DNA of 64,000 nucleotides from Lactiplantibacillus paraplantarum (GCF_003641145.1 NZ_CP032744.1:2790001-2854000), one strand, 5' to 3'. Positions 1 through 10,164 are shown, numbered from the stretch's first letter. Numbers and translations: made by a program. The notes: generated by a model from the sequence alone, not told the origin.

Positions 1-642
1 CTCTTTTTTAGTCTTATTCAAATACTTTTGGTAATCAGTACCTTGAATAGCAAACATGATTGCCAGATATGTTTGTTTATAAACATTCAATTGTGCTTCT
101 TTGTTCATAGTCTTTTCATTTTTACTGTCTTTTACACCACTTCTAGAGAGATCATACATTTTCTTTGTGGTTAACCCAACAAAAGATTCTATTTCAGAGT
201 CAAATTTTTTTATAAAATTAAAAAATTCAGCCTTATTTTTCACTTCACGATCTTGCATTTGCATTTCATTATACGTACTTAATGTTGAATAATATATTTT
301 TTCACTAGCCTTCTTAAGAACTCCATCTTTAGAAATGCGCTTTTCCTTAATATCTATTTCTAAATATTCAGCAAATTGTTGCAAAATTTCGTTTACTTCA
401 ACATGTAATCTATTACCTATGCTTTTTTCTTTGATTTTTTTAACAAATGCTTGTTTTGTAACTACCGTCCAGCCTTTACTATTTTCCTGCATATCCATAA
501 ATATAGCGAGTACTTTTCTCAGTCTATCTGCATCTGTAGCACCAGCTTTACTCTCATCTGCAAAAATATGCTGTAACAAACTAAGTTTCTCTTTGATGTA
601 ATGCGCATTTTTTTCATCTATCATTAACAGGTTATCAAACAT
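1..642 (-). CDS. Unrecognised protein, 3' end outside window
   Basis: An open frame runs on the minus strand from an ATG at 642 to the window edge without a stop (about 214 codons). The start has an AGGGTGG-type ribosome binding site just upstream. The protein begins MFDNLLMIDEKNAHY and is rich in Lys, Glu and Asn. It looks soluble and helical, with no signal peptide or membrane segment. I see no motif I can name. It is AT-rich like the dpt-like operon to its right, but the broken small gene at 780-965 and a repeat copy lie between them, so it may belong to a different insertion. Coding is well supported by the long frame; function is unknown. Confidence 0.7.
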   Translation of the reverse strand, partial: MFDNLLMIDEKNAHYIKEKLSLLQHIFADESKAGATDADRLRKVLAIFMDMQENSKGWTVVTKQAFVKKIKEKSIGNRLHVEVNEILQQFAEYLEIDIKEKRISKDGVLKKASEKIYYSTLSTYNEMQMQDREVKNKAEFFNFIKKFDSEIESFVGLTTKKMYDLSRSGVKDSKNEKTMNKEAQLNVYKQTYLAIMFAIQGTDYQKYLNKTKKE

Positions 643-759
643 TTTCCCACCCTATCTGGTTTCTCAACAATGTAATTCTATCAAACTTTACCTAATAGAG
701 AAGCCATCATCAGTATCCCTCGGCAAGTTATTGTGGCTTAACATGCTATCTAATTATTT

Positions 760-1195
760 ACGGTATGATTTTCATCCAACATTTATTGAAAGACAATCTC
801 ACCACTTAATAGATCAATTTTAAACAGTCCTTGATTATAATTGTTCCCATCACCCACTACATATTGAAAATTAATATAATTACCCTTAAATCCATGTTTA
901 CGGAACTGACTAATAATCCGTATCATCTCACGTTGTGTTATCTCATTAGTTTTTTTTACTCATCATGTCGCCTATTCCTTATACTCGTTTTATATTGATA
1001 CCCTTACTAATTAATATAAGCTTAACAACCACTGTCGCTTATTCATATTTCCACTTATGGGGGCTGGGGGGTTACGGGGAGATGTTTTCACTTCAGCTAG
1101 ATTTTTATTTCAACCTACTAAATTTTAAGCAACTCTTCCCAGACAGTGGCCATTTAGCGTCCAAATTGTCACTAATTGCCAACTTGATTTGGCCT
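760..1195. repeat. Left copy of a diverged direct repeat flanking the dpt-like island
   Basis: This stretch shares its order of landmarks with 11680-12130: the small gene, an upstream G-run (GGGGGCTGGGG here, AAGGGGGGATTGGGGG there), and then the motif CCATTTAGCGTCCA followed by an ACTAA-TGCCAAC block (1148-1181 here, 12084-12125 there). The copies are in the same orientation and enclose the dpt-like operon and the IS30 element. The short tandem GTCCATTTA units resemble attachment or integrase-arm sequences, but no integrase is visible, so the origin is inferred. Confidence 0.6.
780..965 (-). pseudogene. Broken copy of the 81-residue protein gene at 11672-11917
   Basis: The minus-strand sequence is clearly homologous to the intact gene at 11672-11917. 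An ATG at 965 is followed by an extra A in a poly-A run, which shifts the frame within the first five codons. About 30 bases are missing in the middle, and a TAA appears after the conserved IVFQ, before the MLDENH tail. In the shifted frame the order QFRK, GFKG, NQGLFKIDLLSGE and IVFQ is preserved. The non-coding sequence upstream of it is also similar to that upstream of the intact copy. It is therefore a decayed duplicate marking one side of the accessory insert. Confidence 0.8.
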
Positions 1196-1431
1196 TGTCT
1201 GATCGTCACGTTAAGTTCTGACCATTTCCATGCAACAGCTAATAAACTAATAGCGCTGACCAATAATATCAACCCGCTACAACTAGTTTGGAAATGCACG
1301 GTCAATAATAATTGTGCTAATAACGATAATAGCGTTGGGGAAACCCTTTTAGTGAACACTTTTTTAGGCCGGATTTCAAATTGCCAAAAAGTAGAAGAGG
1401 CAACTTTCAAGCTGTGCTAAATAATCATGGA

Positions 1432-4400
1432 CTAGCTTAAACGTGATGCTAAATCATCAATTTTCACAACGTTCACTTGTTTAGCTAAGTCGCCTTTTTC
1501 AACTAATCCTGGTCCGCTGACGACACACTGACCTTTCTTCAAAGTTGTCAATTCTTGTTCAAATTTATTCTGCTCAACTCGATCGGAGCTTAGGATTTTT
1601 GCAACTGCTTTAGTTTGACTCTCGGGAGGCAAGAAATGAACCTGCTCTGCAGCGTTATAAATTGCATCCACTTCGCCTTTAATACTACTCAAAGACTGTG
1701 TCGCAAATAATCCTGAGAACCCAAATTTCCGACCTTCTCGTAGGATCTTAACAGTTGGAGAATCCTTATCAAAGTTTAAATTCTGAACCTCGTCTAAAAA
1801 GATTGGATAAATTAACTTTTTGTCAGAATTAAGCTTGGCATAATTAATAAGATCCCATAATAGAAATTCAATCATTGCATTTTGTAATGAAGCTGGATAA
1901 CCGCTTAGTTGAATAATATTAGTTTTCCCTGTCGTTCCAAAATAATTTGACCAGTCAAAATTCTCTTTGTATGTGAACGGATCTCTCATCAGTAACGCTT
2001 GCAGTCTTCCATACAACTTAGTATCAATTGATTCGCCGCTATCCAGAAGCGTCTTTTTCAACGTTGCAAACGTATAGTTAGGATCGCCCTCAAGGCCACT
2101 AGTCATGACAGTGACTAATCGACTTTTTTGCTGAATGCCTAGACTAAAGACAAAATCCAAAACCTCAGCAACTCGTTGTGCAATGCCAGATGCGTCCTCC
2201 AATTTGTGATAAGTGCCAATATCAAATCGCTGTGGCGCAAATGGGTTAATCGGTAACCCGTCAGCAAGCACAATATGCTGGTTAATTTGATTGACGTTTT
2301 CTTTAAATGTCGGGTCTAGTTGATCAGGCATGTAACTATCTGTATAATCAATAACCACTGTATCGATTTTTGCCTTTGAAAACTCTAGCAACAGTGTCTG
2401 AATGAAATATGTCTTTCCTTGACCTGATTTACCAGTAATCAGCATATGTCGATTTGCTAGCTTATCACTTCCATACTCCCAGTACACTTTACTAGTAGAA
2501 CCATCAATTGTTCCAATACGAATACGACGAGTTGCCTCAATTTCTTCTTTCTCATCCAACATATCATTTTCCTCGTCCAATTTATTATATGTGTCTTCGT
2601 CCTTAGCAGAAACATGTGATTGATTTTCATTTGGTGACACCTCATTACCCTCAGGTTCGAAGACATCACCAACAGTTTGAAGCGTAGTGTGCTTGCCGGG
2701 ATAACTAAGCGCTTCTGCTTCTGTCATTTCATTTGCTTCCACTTCTCCATTGTCGGAATCTGGTACTGCTTCATCATTTTCCGTATGCACTTCAGCCTGC
2801 TCGGCTTGTATACTTTTAGTTTCAATATCATTAATTAGCATTTCATTTGTTAATAACCGATGTTGATCAAAACCGAAGTGATTATTTTGAATCTCATCAA
2901 TTATACATTGCGTCTCTTGACCAGCAAATGAAAAGGCATCATCTTCCGGTACTTCAACCGAAGTATAATCGTCCATAATTCGAATTTGCCGGTTCGTATA
3001 ACCTGTCTTCAATGAGAAGATGAATTTGTTATGGTAGCAACTCAACATTGATTGGTTTACTTCAATGTCTCCTTGGACAATCCGCTGTTTGGCATACATC
3101 AGTCCATTAAAACTAGTCAAGTCCATCTCACCGTTGGAGTATAACTTTGCAGCATTTGCAAAGTATAGTTTCATGAAAAAGTCTAAGTAGAACTTTGCTT
3201 TAAAATTCTGTTGTTTTACTAATGTCTCATTCAAGACTGCAGCGGTATGCTGAACTTGCTCAATTGCTTTATCAATAACTGTACTGGAATTCACACCAAC
3301 CTTAACTTCGGTCGGCAAGAACATCACATCATAATGAGCTCCATCTTCCTTTAATCCCATGAATAACAAGTCATCAGATATTTTACCTTTAGCTCCGAGG
3401 CTTTTTGCACTAAAGATTGCATCAGAACGACTTTCACCGACAAATGATCCAGAAACACGTAATATTTCTTCTAAGGACAATGGTACCCAGATTACATCAT
3501 CCCGCTGAAGGATTCCCAACATTTCTTTTGAAACTGCCAGAATGCTCAGTTTTTCTTTGACTGTCGTTTTCTGCTGCCTATGACTGACTAAACGCAATAG
3601 CCACTCACCATTGATCATATTAAATGTCTTAATAACATTATCAATATACGAACTACTATTACGTTGCTTGATATTCTGTGGCAAATTCTCAGATAAAATT
3701 GTGCGATACTGATCGACTTGCTTTGTTAATGTGATTGACTCATAATTTACTGAATTCGTGTAGTCTGTATAATGAATGACATAAATATCTTGGCTTAACT
3801 TATTAAAATAATCCAATTTTACTTCTGGATTTAATACTGTTACCCAATTACTTTTATCAAATTGAGCTTGAAAATCACGACTATCCACTTCTTCAATACT
3901 ATTCGTCAACGTCATACCATGGGTCATCGCAACATGCTTCTGCGCCGTCGCCACTAATAACTCGTTCCAGGATTCTGCAAAATGAACTACTTGAGCACTA
4001 TCACCATCATTTAGCCCCTTAGTTCCAAATCCATCTTTTAAACTGTCTTGAATACTGGTGTACTCTGTACCACCAATGACACCATTTAAAGAATAGTTCA
4101 TCTCTAGATTTGACCTATCGGCACCATCTAATGTTAATTCATTTGCAAATTGATAGAAAGTAATGTGAAAGCCTTCGTCTGGTTCAAAATCATAAAAGAC
4201 ATTGATTTTTTCTTTCATCAGCTCAAGAACTTCTTCATCGGAAACTTCTTTATTTTTCTTCAATGGTTCAGTGAAGAAGTCAGCAAATTCATCTCGGTTA
4301 CTCAATTGATAAAATCCATTAAAGTCGGAATTAACGGCATCGTGGCTAGCGCGTAACATATAAACATTAACTGGATTGATTTCATTGATAGACTGCCGAC

Positions 4401-6705
4401 GTTTAGTTACTTGTTCAATTTCCGAATACAAATAATCAACTAAACTCTTAATTAACGGCTTTTCATCAGTAACATTAACAAACTTGATATTATAAGTACT
4501 CTGAGGATTAATATCAAACAAGTAATTGAAATGCTTCTTAAAATCTTTGAGTCGTTCTGTAATAATCGCTTGCGAAACCCGACTGAACTTTGATCTATTG
4601 TTTTCTGAATAGCACAACCACCGTGGCGCATTTTCCGAAGTAAACGCACGATAGTTAAGTTGATTGCGTTTCAAAAACGGTACCAGATGGATTGGGGATA
4701 ACTTCTGCTCTAAGGTTCTGGAGAGTTTTTCATCATGAACATCGCTTTCCACCTGAAGCTGATAGCTTAATTGCATCGGATTGAGGGGGGAATAACTAAC
4801 TTCATGGCTACTGTTCCAATGTTCACCGATTCGGCTTATGTTGCGGACTTCTGTCGGTAACTCTACACCGTCTTCAGTATGTGTAATTTCTTGTTCGACT
4901 TCAGCCAAAATATCACGTACACTCTCAATGACCTCTTGATCCCAATTAATTAAGCTCATCAATGTCATACGTTTCTTCAAAACACCAAATAAATGCCGAT
5001 ACTTCTCTGTCAATTGCGCTGAAATTTCAGCACCATCTTCAATCAGTGTTTCAGTATTAATTTGTTTCTCTTCTAAATCAAAAAAAGTTTTCTGATTGTT
5101 AAAAACACTACTGATTTCACTACCAAAAATGATTCGCTGATTCTGATAATGACCATCATATGAATGTTCGCGACGATAACGTTCAATATCTAGCGCACTT
5201 TTAGGCTGAATTTTATTATCATCATTATCAAAGACATTAAAATTGAGTGGAACACTACCTAGTGTTACTGTAAAGCTTTCATTATCATCATCAAGCGATA
5301 ATTGACTGAGATCGGCCTTTAATTGATCATTTGGACCGAGCATCAGATTATCAAGTTGGCTTGTTTTATCAACATTCAATTTTTTAGATTGAATCCCAGA
5401 GCCTAAAATTAGTTCGTCCATATCACTCGGTATCTCTAAGTTAGCCTTTTTCTCCCCTTTAACTTTAACTCTGTAATATGGGCGCAACCCCAATATTTTG
5501 TTGTCAGTAAAGGGTAATATCAGTATATTAAAAGTAAAGCCTAGACTACCAATATCATGGTGTCGATATCGTACTTTGACACTTTCAGGTTCATTAGTTT
5601 TCAAATCAGAAAAGTCAACCACTAACTGATTCTTATGTGTTCCAACCGTATAGTGCTTATGATTGATTTTGGACTGAGTAATCCATTTATCTTGAACTGT
5701 AGCGTCGAAGGGGAATTTAACCGTTAATTTGTTTTGGTGTTTATCATTAAACACGATAATATAACGTGTTCGTTGCCCAGCTTTGCTAGTTCCTTTTGGA
5801 CGATCCCAAATTAGCATGTCTTCATTGATTCCCTGCATTATTTCTGCATCATACACTAAACTGATTTTCTTATTCTGCTTTAACCGTTCTTTTCCTGCCA
5901 AAATTTGCTTATAGTTAACAGATTGCCAATTATTGCCAGATAAATCACTGATGAGCTTCTCACCATCAACAATCTTAGTAATTCGAGAACGTACATCGCC
6001 AAAGCCATGTGCCAAGCTAATATTCACGTAATCAGCATGATTTTCCGCTAAGCGTTCTTCCTTAGATGAATATGTGGATAAATCCTGATCTTGAAAATAC
6101 CCCATTTGAATGTAGTCAGAATCAGACAACTCACCTTTTTCGATGATGCCGTACACATCAGCAAAATCCATTAACGTAAGCTCTTGTTCACCATCATAAA
6201 TGGTTTTCACCATAAATTTCAGAACATCTTTATCGTCTTTACTGAGTTTTTCACTCTTATCGACAGTAGCTTGCACATTACGTTTAAGCGCGCCCGTATT
6301 AAAAGGTCCTCCTTGACGCCCGATGTCCTTAGCACCGCTATTGATACTATCCAAAACTTTATTTGAGACAAACAATAGCGCCGTATTTTCCCAAACACCT
6401 TGCTGTTGTCCAATTCTATTTCTCAAATTAACTAAATAATCAGGGGTCACCTCAACTGTGGAAACAACAACTAGTTGCATATGACTATCTGTATCTATGT
6501 CAAATGCCAGCGCATTAGGACCAGACTGCTCAGCCATTAACTGAAAATTATGAATGTCATTAAATTCAGATAATACGCTCATAAATTGTCTTACTTGATC
6601 ATCATTCTCAAAGTTTAAGACATATCTGTCTCCGGCCTGTATAGTGATTGTTTGACTCCAATCAATCAGCCGATTGCCTAAAAATTTATAGTATTCCCTT
6701 AACAT
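1432..6705 (-). CDS. dptH: DptH-like phosphorothioation-dependent restriction protein with HerA/FtsK-type ATPase domain
   Basis: This very large protein (1757 residues from the start chosen) ends in a HerA/FtsK-like ATPase domain. A Walker A motif GKSGQGKT lies near residues 1425-1432 and a Walker B FLDEVQNL near 1636-1642. An acidic, low-complexity linker (about 1290-1390) separates it from a long N-terminal region without recognisable catalytic motifs. Size, domain order and position after dptF- and dptG-like genes match DptH of dnd-type restriction systems, which cleaves or damages DNA lacking phosphorothioate marks. I take ATG 6705 as start because a GTGGGG site sits 8-9 bases upstream; an in-frame start at 6726 would extend it by 7 residues. 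It overlaps the end of dptG, showing translational coupling. Family assignment is from memory of the families, not a search. Confidence 0.72.
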   Translation of the reverse strand: MLREYYKFLGNRLIDWSQTITIQAGDRYVLNFENDDQVRQFMSVLSEFNDIHNFQLMAEQSGPNALAFDIDTDSHMQLVVVSTVEVTPDYLVNLRNRIGQQQGVWENTALLFVSNKVLDSINSGAKDIGRQGGPFNTGALKRNVQATVDKSEKLSKDDKDVLKFMVKTIYDGEQELTLMDFADVYGIIEKGELSDSDYIQMGYFQDQDLSTYSSKEERLAENHADYVNISLAHGFGDVRSRITKIVDGEKLISDLSGNNWQSVNYKQILAGKERLKQNKKISLVYDAEIMQGINEDMLIWDRPKGTSKAGQRTRYIIVFNDKHQNKLTVKFPFDATVQDKWITQSKINHKHYTVGTHKNQLVVDFSDLKTNEPESVKVRYRHHDIGSLGFTFNILILPFTDNKILGLRPYYRVKVKGEKKANLEIPSDMDELILGSGIQSKKLNVDKTSQLDNLMLGPNDQLKADLSQLSLDDDNESFTVTLGSVPLNFNVFDNDDNKIQPKSALDIERYRREHSYDGHYQNQRIIFGSEISSVFNNQKTFFDLEEKQINTETLIEDGAEISAQLTEKYRHLFGVLKKRMTLMSLINWDQEVIESVRDILAEVEQEITHTEDGVELPTEVRNISRIGEHWNSSHEVSYSPLNPMQLSYQLQVESDVHDEKLSRTLEQKLSPIHLVPFLKRNQLNYRAFTSENAPRWLCYSENNRSKFSRVSQAIITERLKDFKKHFNYLFDINPQSTYNIKFVNVTDEKPLIKSLVDYLYSEIEQVTKRRQSINEINPVNVYMLRASHDAVNSDFNGFYQLSNRDEFADFFTEPLKKNKEVSDEEVLELMKEKINVFYDFEPDEGFHITFYQFANELTLDGADRSNLEMNYSLNGVIGGTEYTSIQDSLKDGFGTKGLNDGDSAQVVHFAESWNELLVATAQKHVAMTHGMTLTNSIEEVDSRDFQAQFDKSNWVTVLNPEVKLDYFNKLSQDIYVIHYTDYTNSVNYESITLTKQVDQYRTILSENLPQNIKQRNSSSYIDNVIKTFNMINGEWLLRLVSHRQQKTTVKEKLSILAVSKEMLGILQRDDVIWVPLSLEEILRVSGSFVGESRSDAIFSAKSLGAKGKISDDLLFMGLKEDGAHYDVMFLPTEVKVGVNSSTVIDKAIEQVQHTAAVLNETLVKQQNFKAKFYLDFFMKLYFANAAKLYSNGEMDLTSFNGLMYAKQRIVQGDIEVNQSMLSCYHNKFIFSLKTGYTNRQIRIMDDYTSVEVPEDDAFSFAGQETQCIIDEIQNNHFGFDQHRLLTNEMLINDIETKSIQAEQAEVHTENDEAVPDSDNGEVEANEMTEAEALSYPGKHTTLQTVGDVFEPEGNEVSPNENQSHVSAKDEDTYNKLDEENDMLDEKEEIEATRRIRIGTIDGSTSKVYWEYGSDKLANRHMLITGKSGQGKTYFIQTLLLEFSKAKIDTVVIDYTDSYMPDQLDPTFKENVNQINQHIVLADGLPINPFAPQRFDIGTYHKLEDASGIAQRVAEVLDFVFSLGIQQKSRLVTVMTSGLEGDPNYTFATLKKTLLDSGESIDTKLYGRLQALLMRDPFTYKENFDWSNYFGTTGKTNIIQLSGYPASLQNAMIEFLLWDLINYAKLNSDKKLIYPIFLDEVQNLNFDKDSPTVKILREGRKFGFSGLFATQSLSSIKGEVDAIYNAAEQVHFLPPESQTKAVAKILSSDRVEQNKFEQELTTLKKGQCVVSGPGLVEKGDLAKQVNVVKIDDLASRLS

Positions 6706-8014
6706 ATTGTGCATCCCCACTATCACTCAGTTTTTCCAAAACATTGACACGTTCAAACAATCTAATGACTCTTTCCCTACTTAAGCGATCAAAATAGACA
6801 CCGCGTTGTTGCAACTCATTGAAAACATCTTTTAACAACATCTTATGGTTTCCAACTATTGCAGCTGTTAACATCAATACAGTCTGATTACTTAATGAAA
6901 AAACGCGCCCTAAACGACCATGCTGCCGAATATATCCTTGTTGCGCAATCTCGTCCAATGACTTAGCGTATCGTGAATCTGGAGCACCCTTTTGTTTTTC
7001 CAGGATCATTCTCAGTGTATTAATTGCAGACGGCAAACTTGTATAATTAAACTCGATATCATCTAGCTTTCCCTCTGGAACTTGTTCGCGATATGCTTCT
7101 ATAAATTGCTTCAAATTATCCATTAGTTCCATACGATATTTGAACGTCTCATCTAAAATTTGTGATTTCCAATAAAAACAATCAGCTGGAATTAACGCAT
7201 TCAAGTAATTTATAACATCCATATCAACTAATAAATCTTGTCCGTGCTGATAGACTAATTGATAACCTTGCTGAATTGAGAGTCGTGATTGCGACACAGG
7301 TTCATTTTCCAACGTAAAGTAGAGCGGTATGATTGTTTCTTGCTCTGTTGCGTCACTAATACGGCTGATTAATTGAATAACATACGTGAAATAATAAAAT
7401 TCTAGTAGTTCATCGATGTGTTGATAAAAATAGTCTTTGTTCGTTAAGAAATGCTGAATATCTCTAGAAAAACATTTACTAAACCATTCATGATCATAAA
7501 AAGTAAAGACCATATCAGTTCCCTGAGTATGTTCATCCGAGTTCGCTAACGATTCGTATAGAATCTTTTCATACAAATTAAACGGTTGCTCGGCCTTAAA
7601 TGCATTCACAAAGTCTTGGTTATCCTGTAGTTTCAACAGTTGAATCAGAAAAAGGCCTAGCCTAATTTCACCTTTGCTTTGTTGATCCGTTGATAGTGGC
7701 TGATACTGTAGTAACTTAGCACTTTGCATTTGTTGATAATTGCTCCGATCAAACAGCTCGGCCACTTTTTCAGTATCGACAGTGGTCTCCAAAGAAGTCG
7801 ACGTCAGTGCGAAAGGTTTCTGAATCATTTCCACGCTTTCACCATTTAGTTGTCGGGCAATTACTCCTACAATGGCCCCAAACCCTTCAGTGAATTTTAC
7901 TCGCTCCGGATTTCTTGTATAAAACGGTAGCAACCAAGTACTGATATCATGCTTATACTTCAGTGTTTTATCAAAATTCAGTGCACGGCCAAGCTCAGAC
8001 ACCAAGTTATTCAT
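6686..8014 (-). CDS. dptG: DptG-like phosphorothioation-dependent restriction protein
   Basis: A soluble 442-residue protein without signal peptide, membrane segment or obvious catalytic motif. Its identity rests on context: it sits between a DptF-like P-loop protein and a DptH-like HerA ATPase, the usual place of DptG, and its length matches that family. In characterised systems DptF, G and H act together as the restriction complex. Its ATG overlaps the stop of dptF (TAATG) and its end overlaps the start of dptH by 20 bases, so the three are one operon on the minus strand. The C-terminal 110 residues (about 330-442) have winged-helix-like character, which is only an impression. Confidence 0.65.
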   Translation of the reverse strand: MNNLVSELGRALNFDKTLKYKHDISTWLLPFYTRNPERVKFTEGFGAIVGVIARQLNGESVEMIQKPFALTSTSLETTVDTEKVAELFDRSNYQQMQSAKLLQYQPLSTDQQSKGEIRLGLFLIQLLKLQDNQDFVNAFKAEQPFNLYEKILYESLANSDEHTQGTDMVFTFYDHEWFSKCFSRDIQHFLTNKDYFYQHIDELLEFYYFTYVIQLISRISDATEQETIIPLYFTLENEPVSQSRLSIQQGYQLVYQHGQDLLVDMDVINYLNALIPADCFYWKSQILDETFKYRMELMDNLKQFIEAYREQVPEGKLDDIEFNYTSLPSAINTLRMILEKQKGAPDSRYAKSLDEIAQQGYIRQHGRLGRVFSLSNQTVLMLTAAIVGNHKMLLKDVFNELQQRGVYFDRLSRERVIRLFERVNVLEKLSDSGDAQYVKGIL

Positions 8015-10164
8015 TAATTCATAGCCTCCATTTCGACTTCAAAGCCATCATCCGTCAGACGATAAAATTCCTTAGTTTCAATATTTCCAATCACAGTTTC
8101 CTTGACTGCTCGATTGCTCTTAATAATGTTCTCAATGAAATTAGCAACATTAACAAATTGCCGCTTATCCTTATTCTTCAATAAATACCCCTGATTCACT
8201 GTTTCAATCAGCTTGAATAAATCATAATCGACGGACAACGAGTAACTTGTGTTAACATCCGAATTTTTAAGACTCAAAACGACATTATTTCCAACTACTG
8301 TAACACCTGTAAAGTTCATATCAAATGGAATTGCAATCCCAAACTTTTTCTCTTCGTTAATAAAAGTATAAACAAAATCACTCTTTGGACTGCCGCACCA
8401 CTGATAGACAAACGCCTTGATAAGCTTGTATAATTGTCGTACTGACTCAGCCCGTTGTCCATTTTCTCTGGCATCTCTTATAAGTTTCAAATAATCTAGG
8501 TAATACTGATCATTAAATGCAGCATCCTGATAATCAACCAAATATTTAATCCGGATCAACAATCCAACTTTTTCACTAAAATCGATTTTTCCACTAGGAT
8601 CTCCACTTTCCTCACTAATGTAACTCCACAACCATTGGATATTCTGAAGATCATCACGATCTAAAACATCGTGCGCTAAATCACTCAGTTGCCGCTGCGA
8701 ACTATAGACTTTAGTTGTCAGCCGTTCAATCTGATCATTTTGAAAATCAATTGGATCAAATTCGTTGATTTTCTTAATTAACGGGGAGTCGCCAAAACCT
8801 GCAAATAACAAGTATGGTAATGATCCTTCATAATTTATCACTTGATGCTCTTCTAATTTAGCCGGAATCAGGATATCATGAATCAATTCCAATAACGCTC
8901 GGGTGGAAATGATCACTTTAGATTCTACTTGCACCTTGATTAATAAGTATTTCAAAGCTTTCTGCGTGTTTTTGTTACTAAAGAATTCATAATTATGGTG
9001 TGTCAGATGGACAATGTGTTTTTCTTTATCTTCAAGATATGCATTATAGAATGGATTACTTTCAGACTGCACTGTAACTTTGCTGAATAGCTCATCATAA
9101 AAAGCACTGTTGACCCCAGTTTCATCAATTTGAAATACAGGATAAGAACGAAACGACAGTAATTCAAAAAAGTCGTTCTTAGTTATATGGAGACTTGACG
9201 ATTGTTCTGTAATTCCCGTCTCAGCCAAAAATGACAATAGCTTAGTAAATTGTCCAGATGCTTTCATTCGGTTGATTAGGTTCACCAAAATACCCATATT
9301 AATGGCAACGACCCAATTTTCACGATTATTCTCCACATAATTATCAGAAAACGGCTGTAATAATTCCATTAGTGTGTCCATCGCTGTCTTTTGAGGGTCA
9401 AAGCTTTCAGTTGCATCGTAATGAATATTTATTTTGTTCAGACTAAAAACATCTGGGTACTGTGACTTCATATACCCAATTAAGTGGGATTTTCCGTCAC
9501 CCACATTTCCAACCAAAAACGCCAGCTTTCCGCGTTGATTATTGAACTGCATCAATACATCATGAAAATCTTGCTCTAAATTGCCACGGTCCACATGTAA
9601 ATATTCTTGAACGCGATTTAAATGTTTATCATCAACAATCGCCGTACTTGATTGTCCTGATAACATATTTAAGATATTTTCAAGCTTGCTTTTCTGAAAA
9701 TAATTTTCATATTTTTTCATTAATTCTTGAATGAATTGGACATCTGCCGAAGTTGCCACATAATTGGGTCGGCAGAGTGGCTCCACACGCTTAGCTAATT
9801 CATCTGAATCATACCCTTTAATTTTATCTGAACTTCGAACTCGAATTCGTCCAAAGTTTTGTTCTAACGTACCATTGCTACGTGGAGCATCAAAGGTACT
9901 TAATAATATGGAATATAAAGTTTTCAAAGCTCTGCTTAATTGGTCATTCAATAGTTGTTGCTCTCGAGATGGTTCATCATGGGAACCTGATAAAAATTTG
10001 TGCTGAACTTTTTTCTCCCCTACAACTGCACGATTATCACTTTCATTTTCTGATTTTGTCGTGCTTACCGTCGTTTCGACAATAGAATTTAATTTTTGTC
10101 CACAGTTTGGACAAAAGTTGACCTTATTTGTTATTTTTACACCACAATTTGGACAAAAGTGCAT
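8014..10164 (-). CDS. dptF: DptF-like restriction ATPase with N-terminal zinc ribbon
   Basis: A 716-residue protein and first gene of the dpt-like operon. Residues 4-21 form a compact zinc ribbon (CPNC at 4-7, CPNC at 18-21), followed by a polar linker to about residue 70. A P-loop GNVGDGKS lies at about 219-226, followed by the HYDATESFDP stretch, and an acidic QIDETG strand near 341-347 may be Walker B. This P-loop context is what I recognise from DptF, the nucleotide-binding component of dnd-type restriction. The start at 10164 is preferred over an in-frame ATG 24 bases upstream because a strong GGGGGAAG site lies 4-5 bases before it. The IS30 remnant lies about 115 bp upstream and may have replaced the native promoter region. 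Confidence 0.72.
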   Translation of the reverse strand: MHFCPNCGVKITNKVNFCPNCGQKLNSIVETTVSTTKSENESDNRAVVGEKKVQHKFLSGSHDEPSREQQLLNDQLSRALKTLYSILLSTFDAPRSNGTLEQNFGRIRVRSSDKIKGYDSDELAKRVEPLCRPNYVATSADVQFIQELMKKYENYFQKSKLENILNMLSGQSSTAIVDDKHLNRVQEYLHVDRGNLEQDFHDVLMQFNNQRGKLAFLVGNVGDGKSHLIGYMKSQYPDVFSLNKINIHYDATESFDPQKTAMDTLMELLQPFSDNYVENNRENWVVAINMGILVNLINRMKASGQFTKLLSFLAETGITEQSSSLHITKNDFFELLSFRSYPVFQIDETGVNSAFYDELFSKVTVQSESNPFYNAYLEDKEKHIVHLTHHNYEFFSNKNTQKALKYLLIKVQVESKVIISTRALLELIHDILIPAKLEEHQVINYEGSLPYLLFAGFGDSPLIKKINEFDPIDFQNDQIERLTTKVYSSQRQLSDLAHDVLDRDDLQNIQWLWSYISEESGDPSGKIDFSEKVGLLIRIKYLVDYQDAAFNDQYYLDYLKLIRDARENGQRAESVRQLYKLIKAFVYQWCGSPKSDFVYTFINEEKKFGIAIPFDMNFTGVTVVGNNVVLSLKNSDVNTSYSLSVDYDLFKLIETVNQGYLLKNKDKRQFVNVANFIENIIKSNRAVKETVIGNIETKEFYRLTDDGFEVEMEAMN

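Noticed and set aside
965..1420. Plus-strand frame of 151 codons and overlapping minus-strand frame of 101 codons (1105-1410) with a hydrophobic stretch
   Set aside because: Both lie across the direct-repeat sequence, the minus frame needs a TTG start without a convincing binding site, and the two conflict. A small membrane protein on the minus strand cannot be excluded but is not supported.
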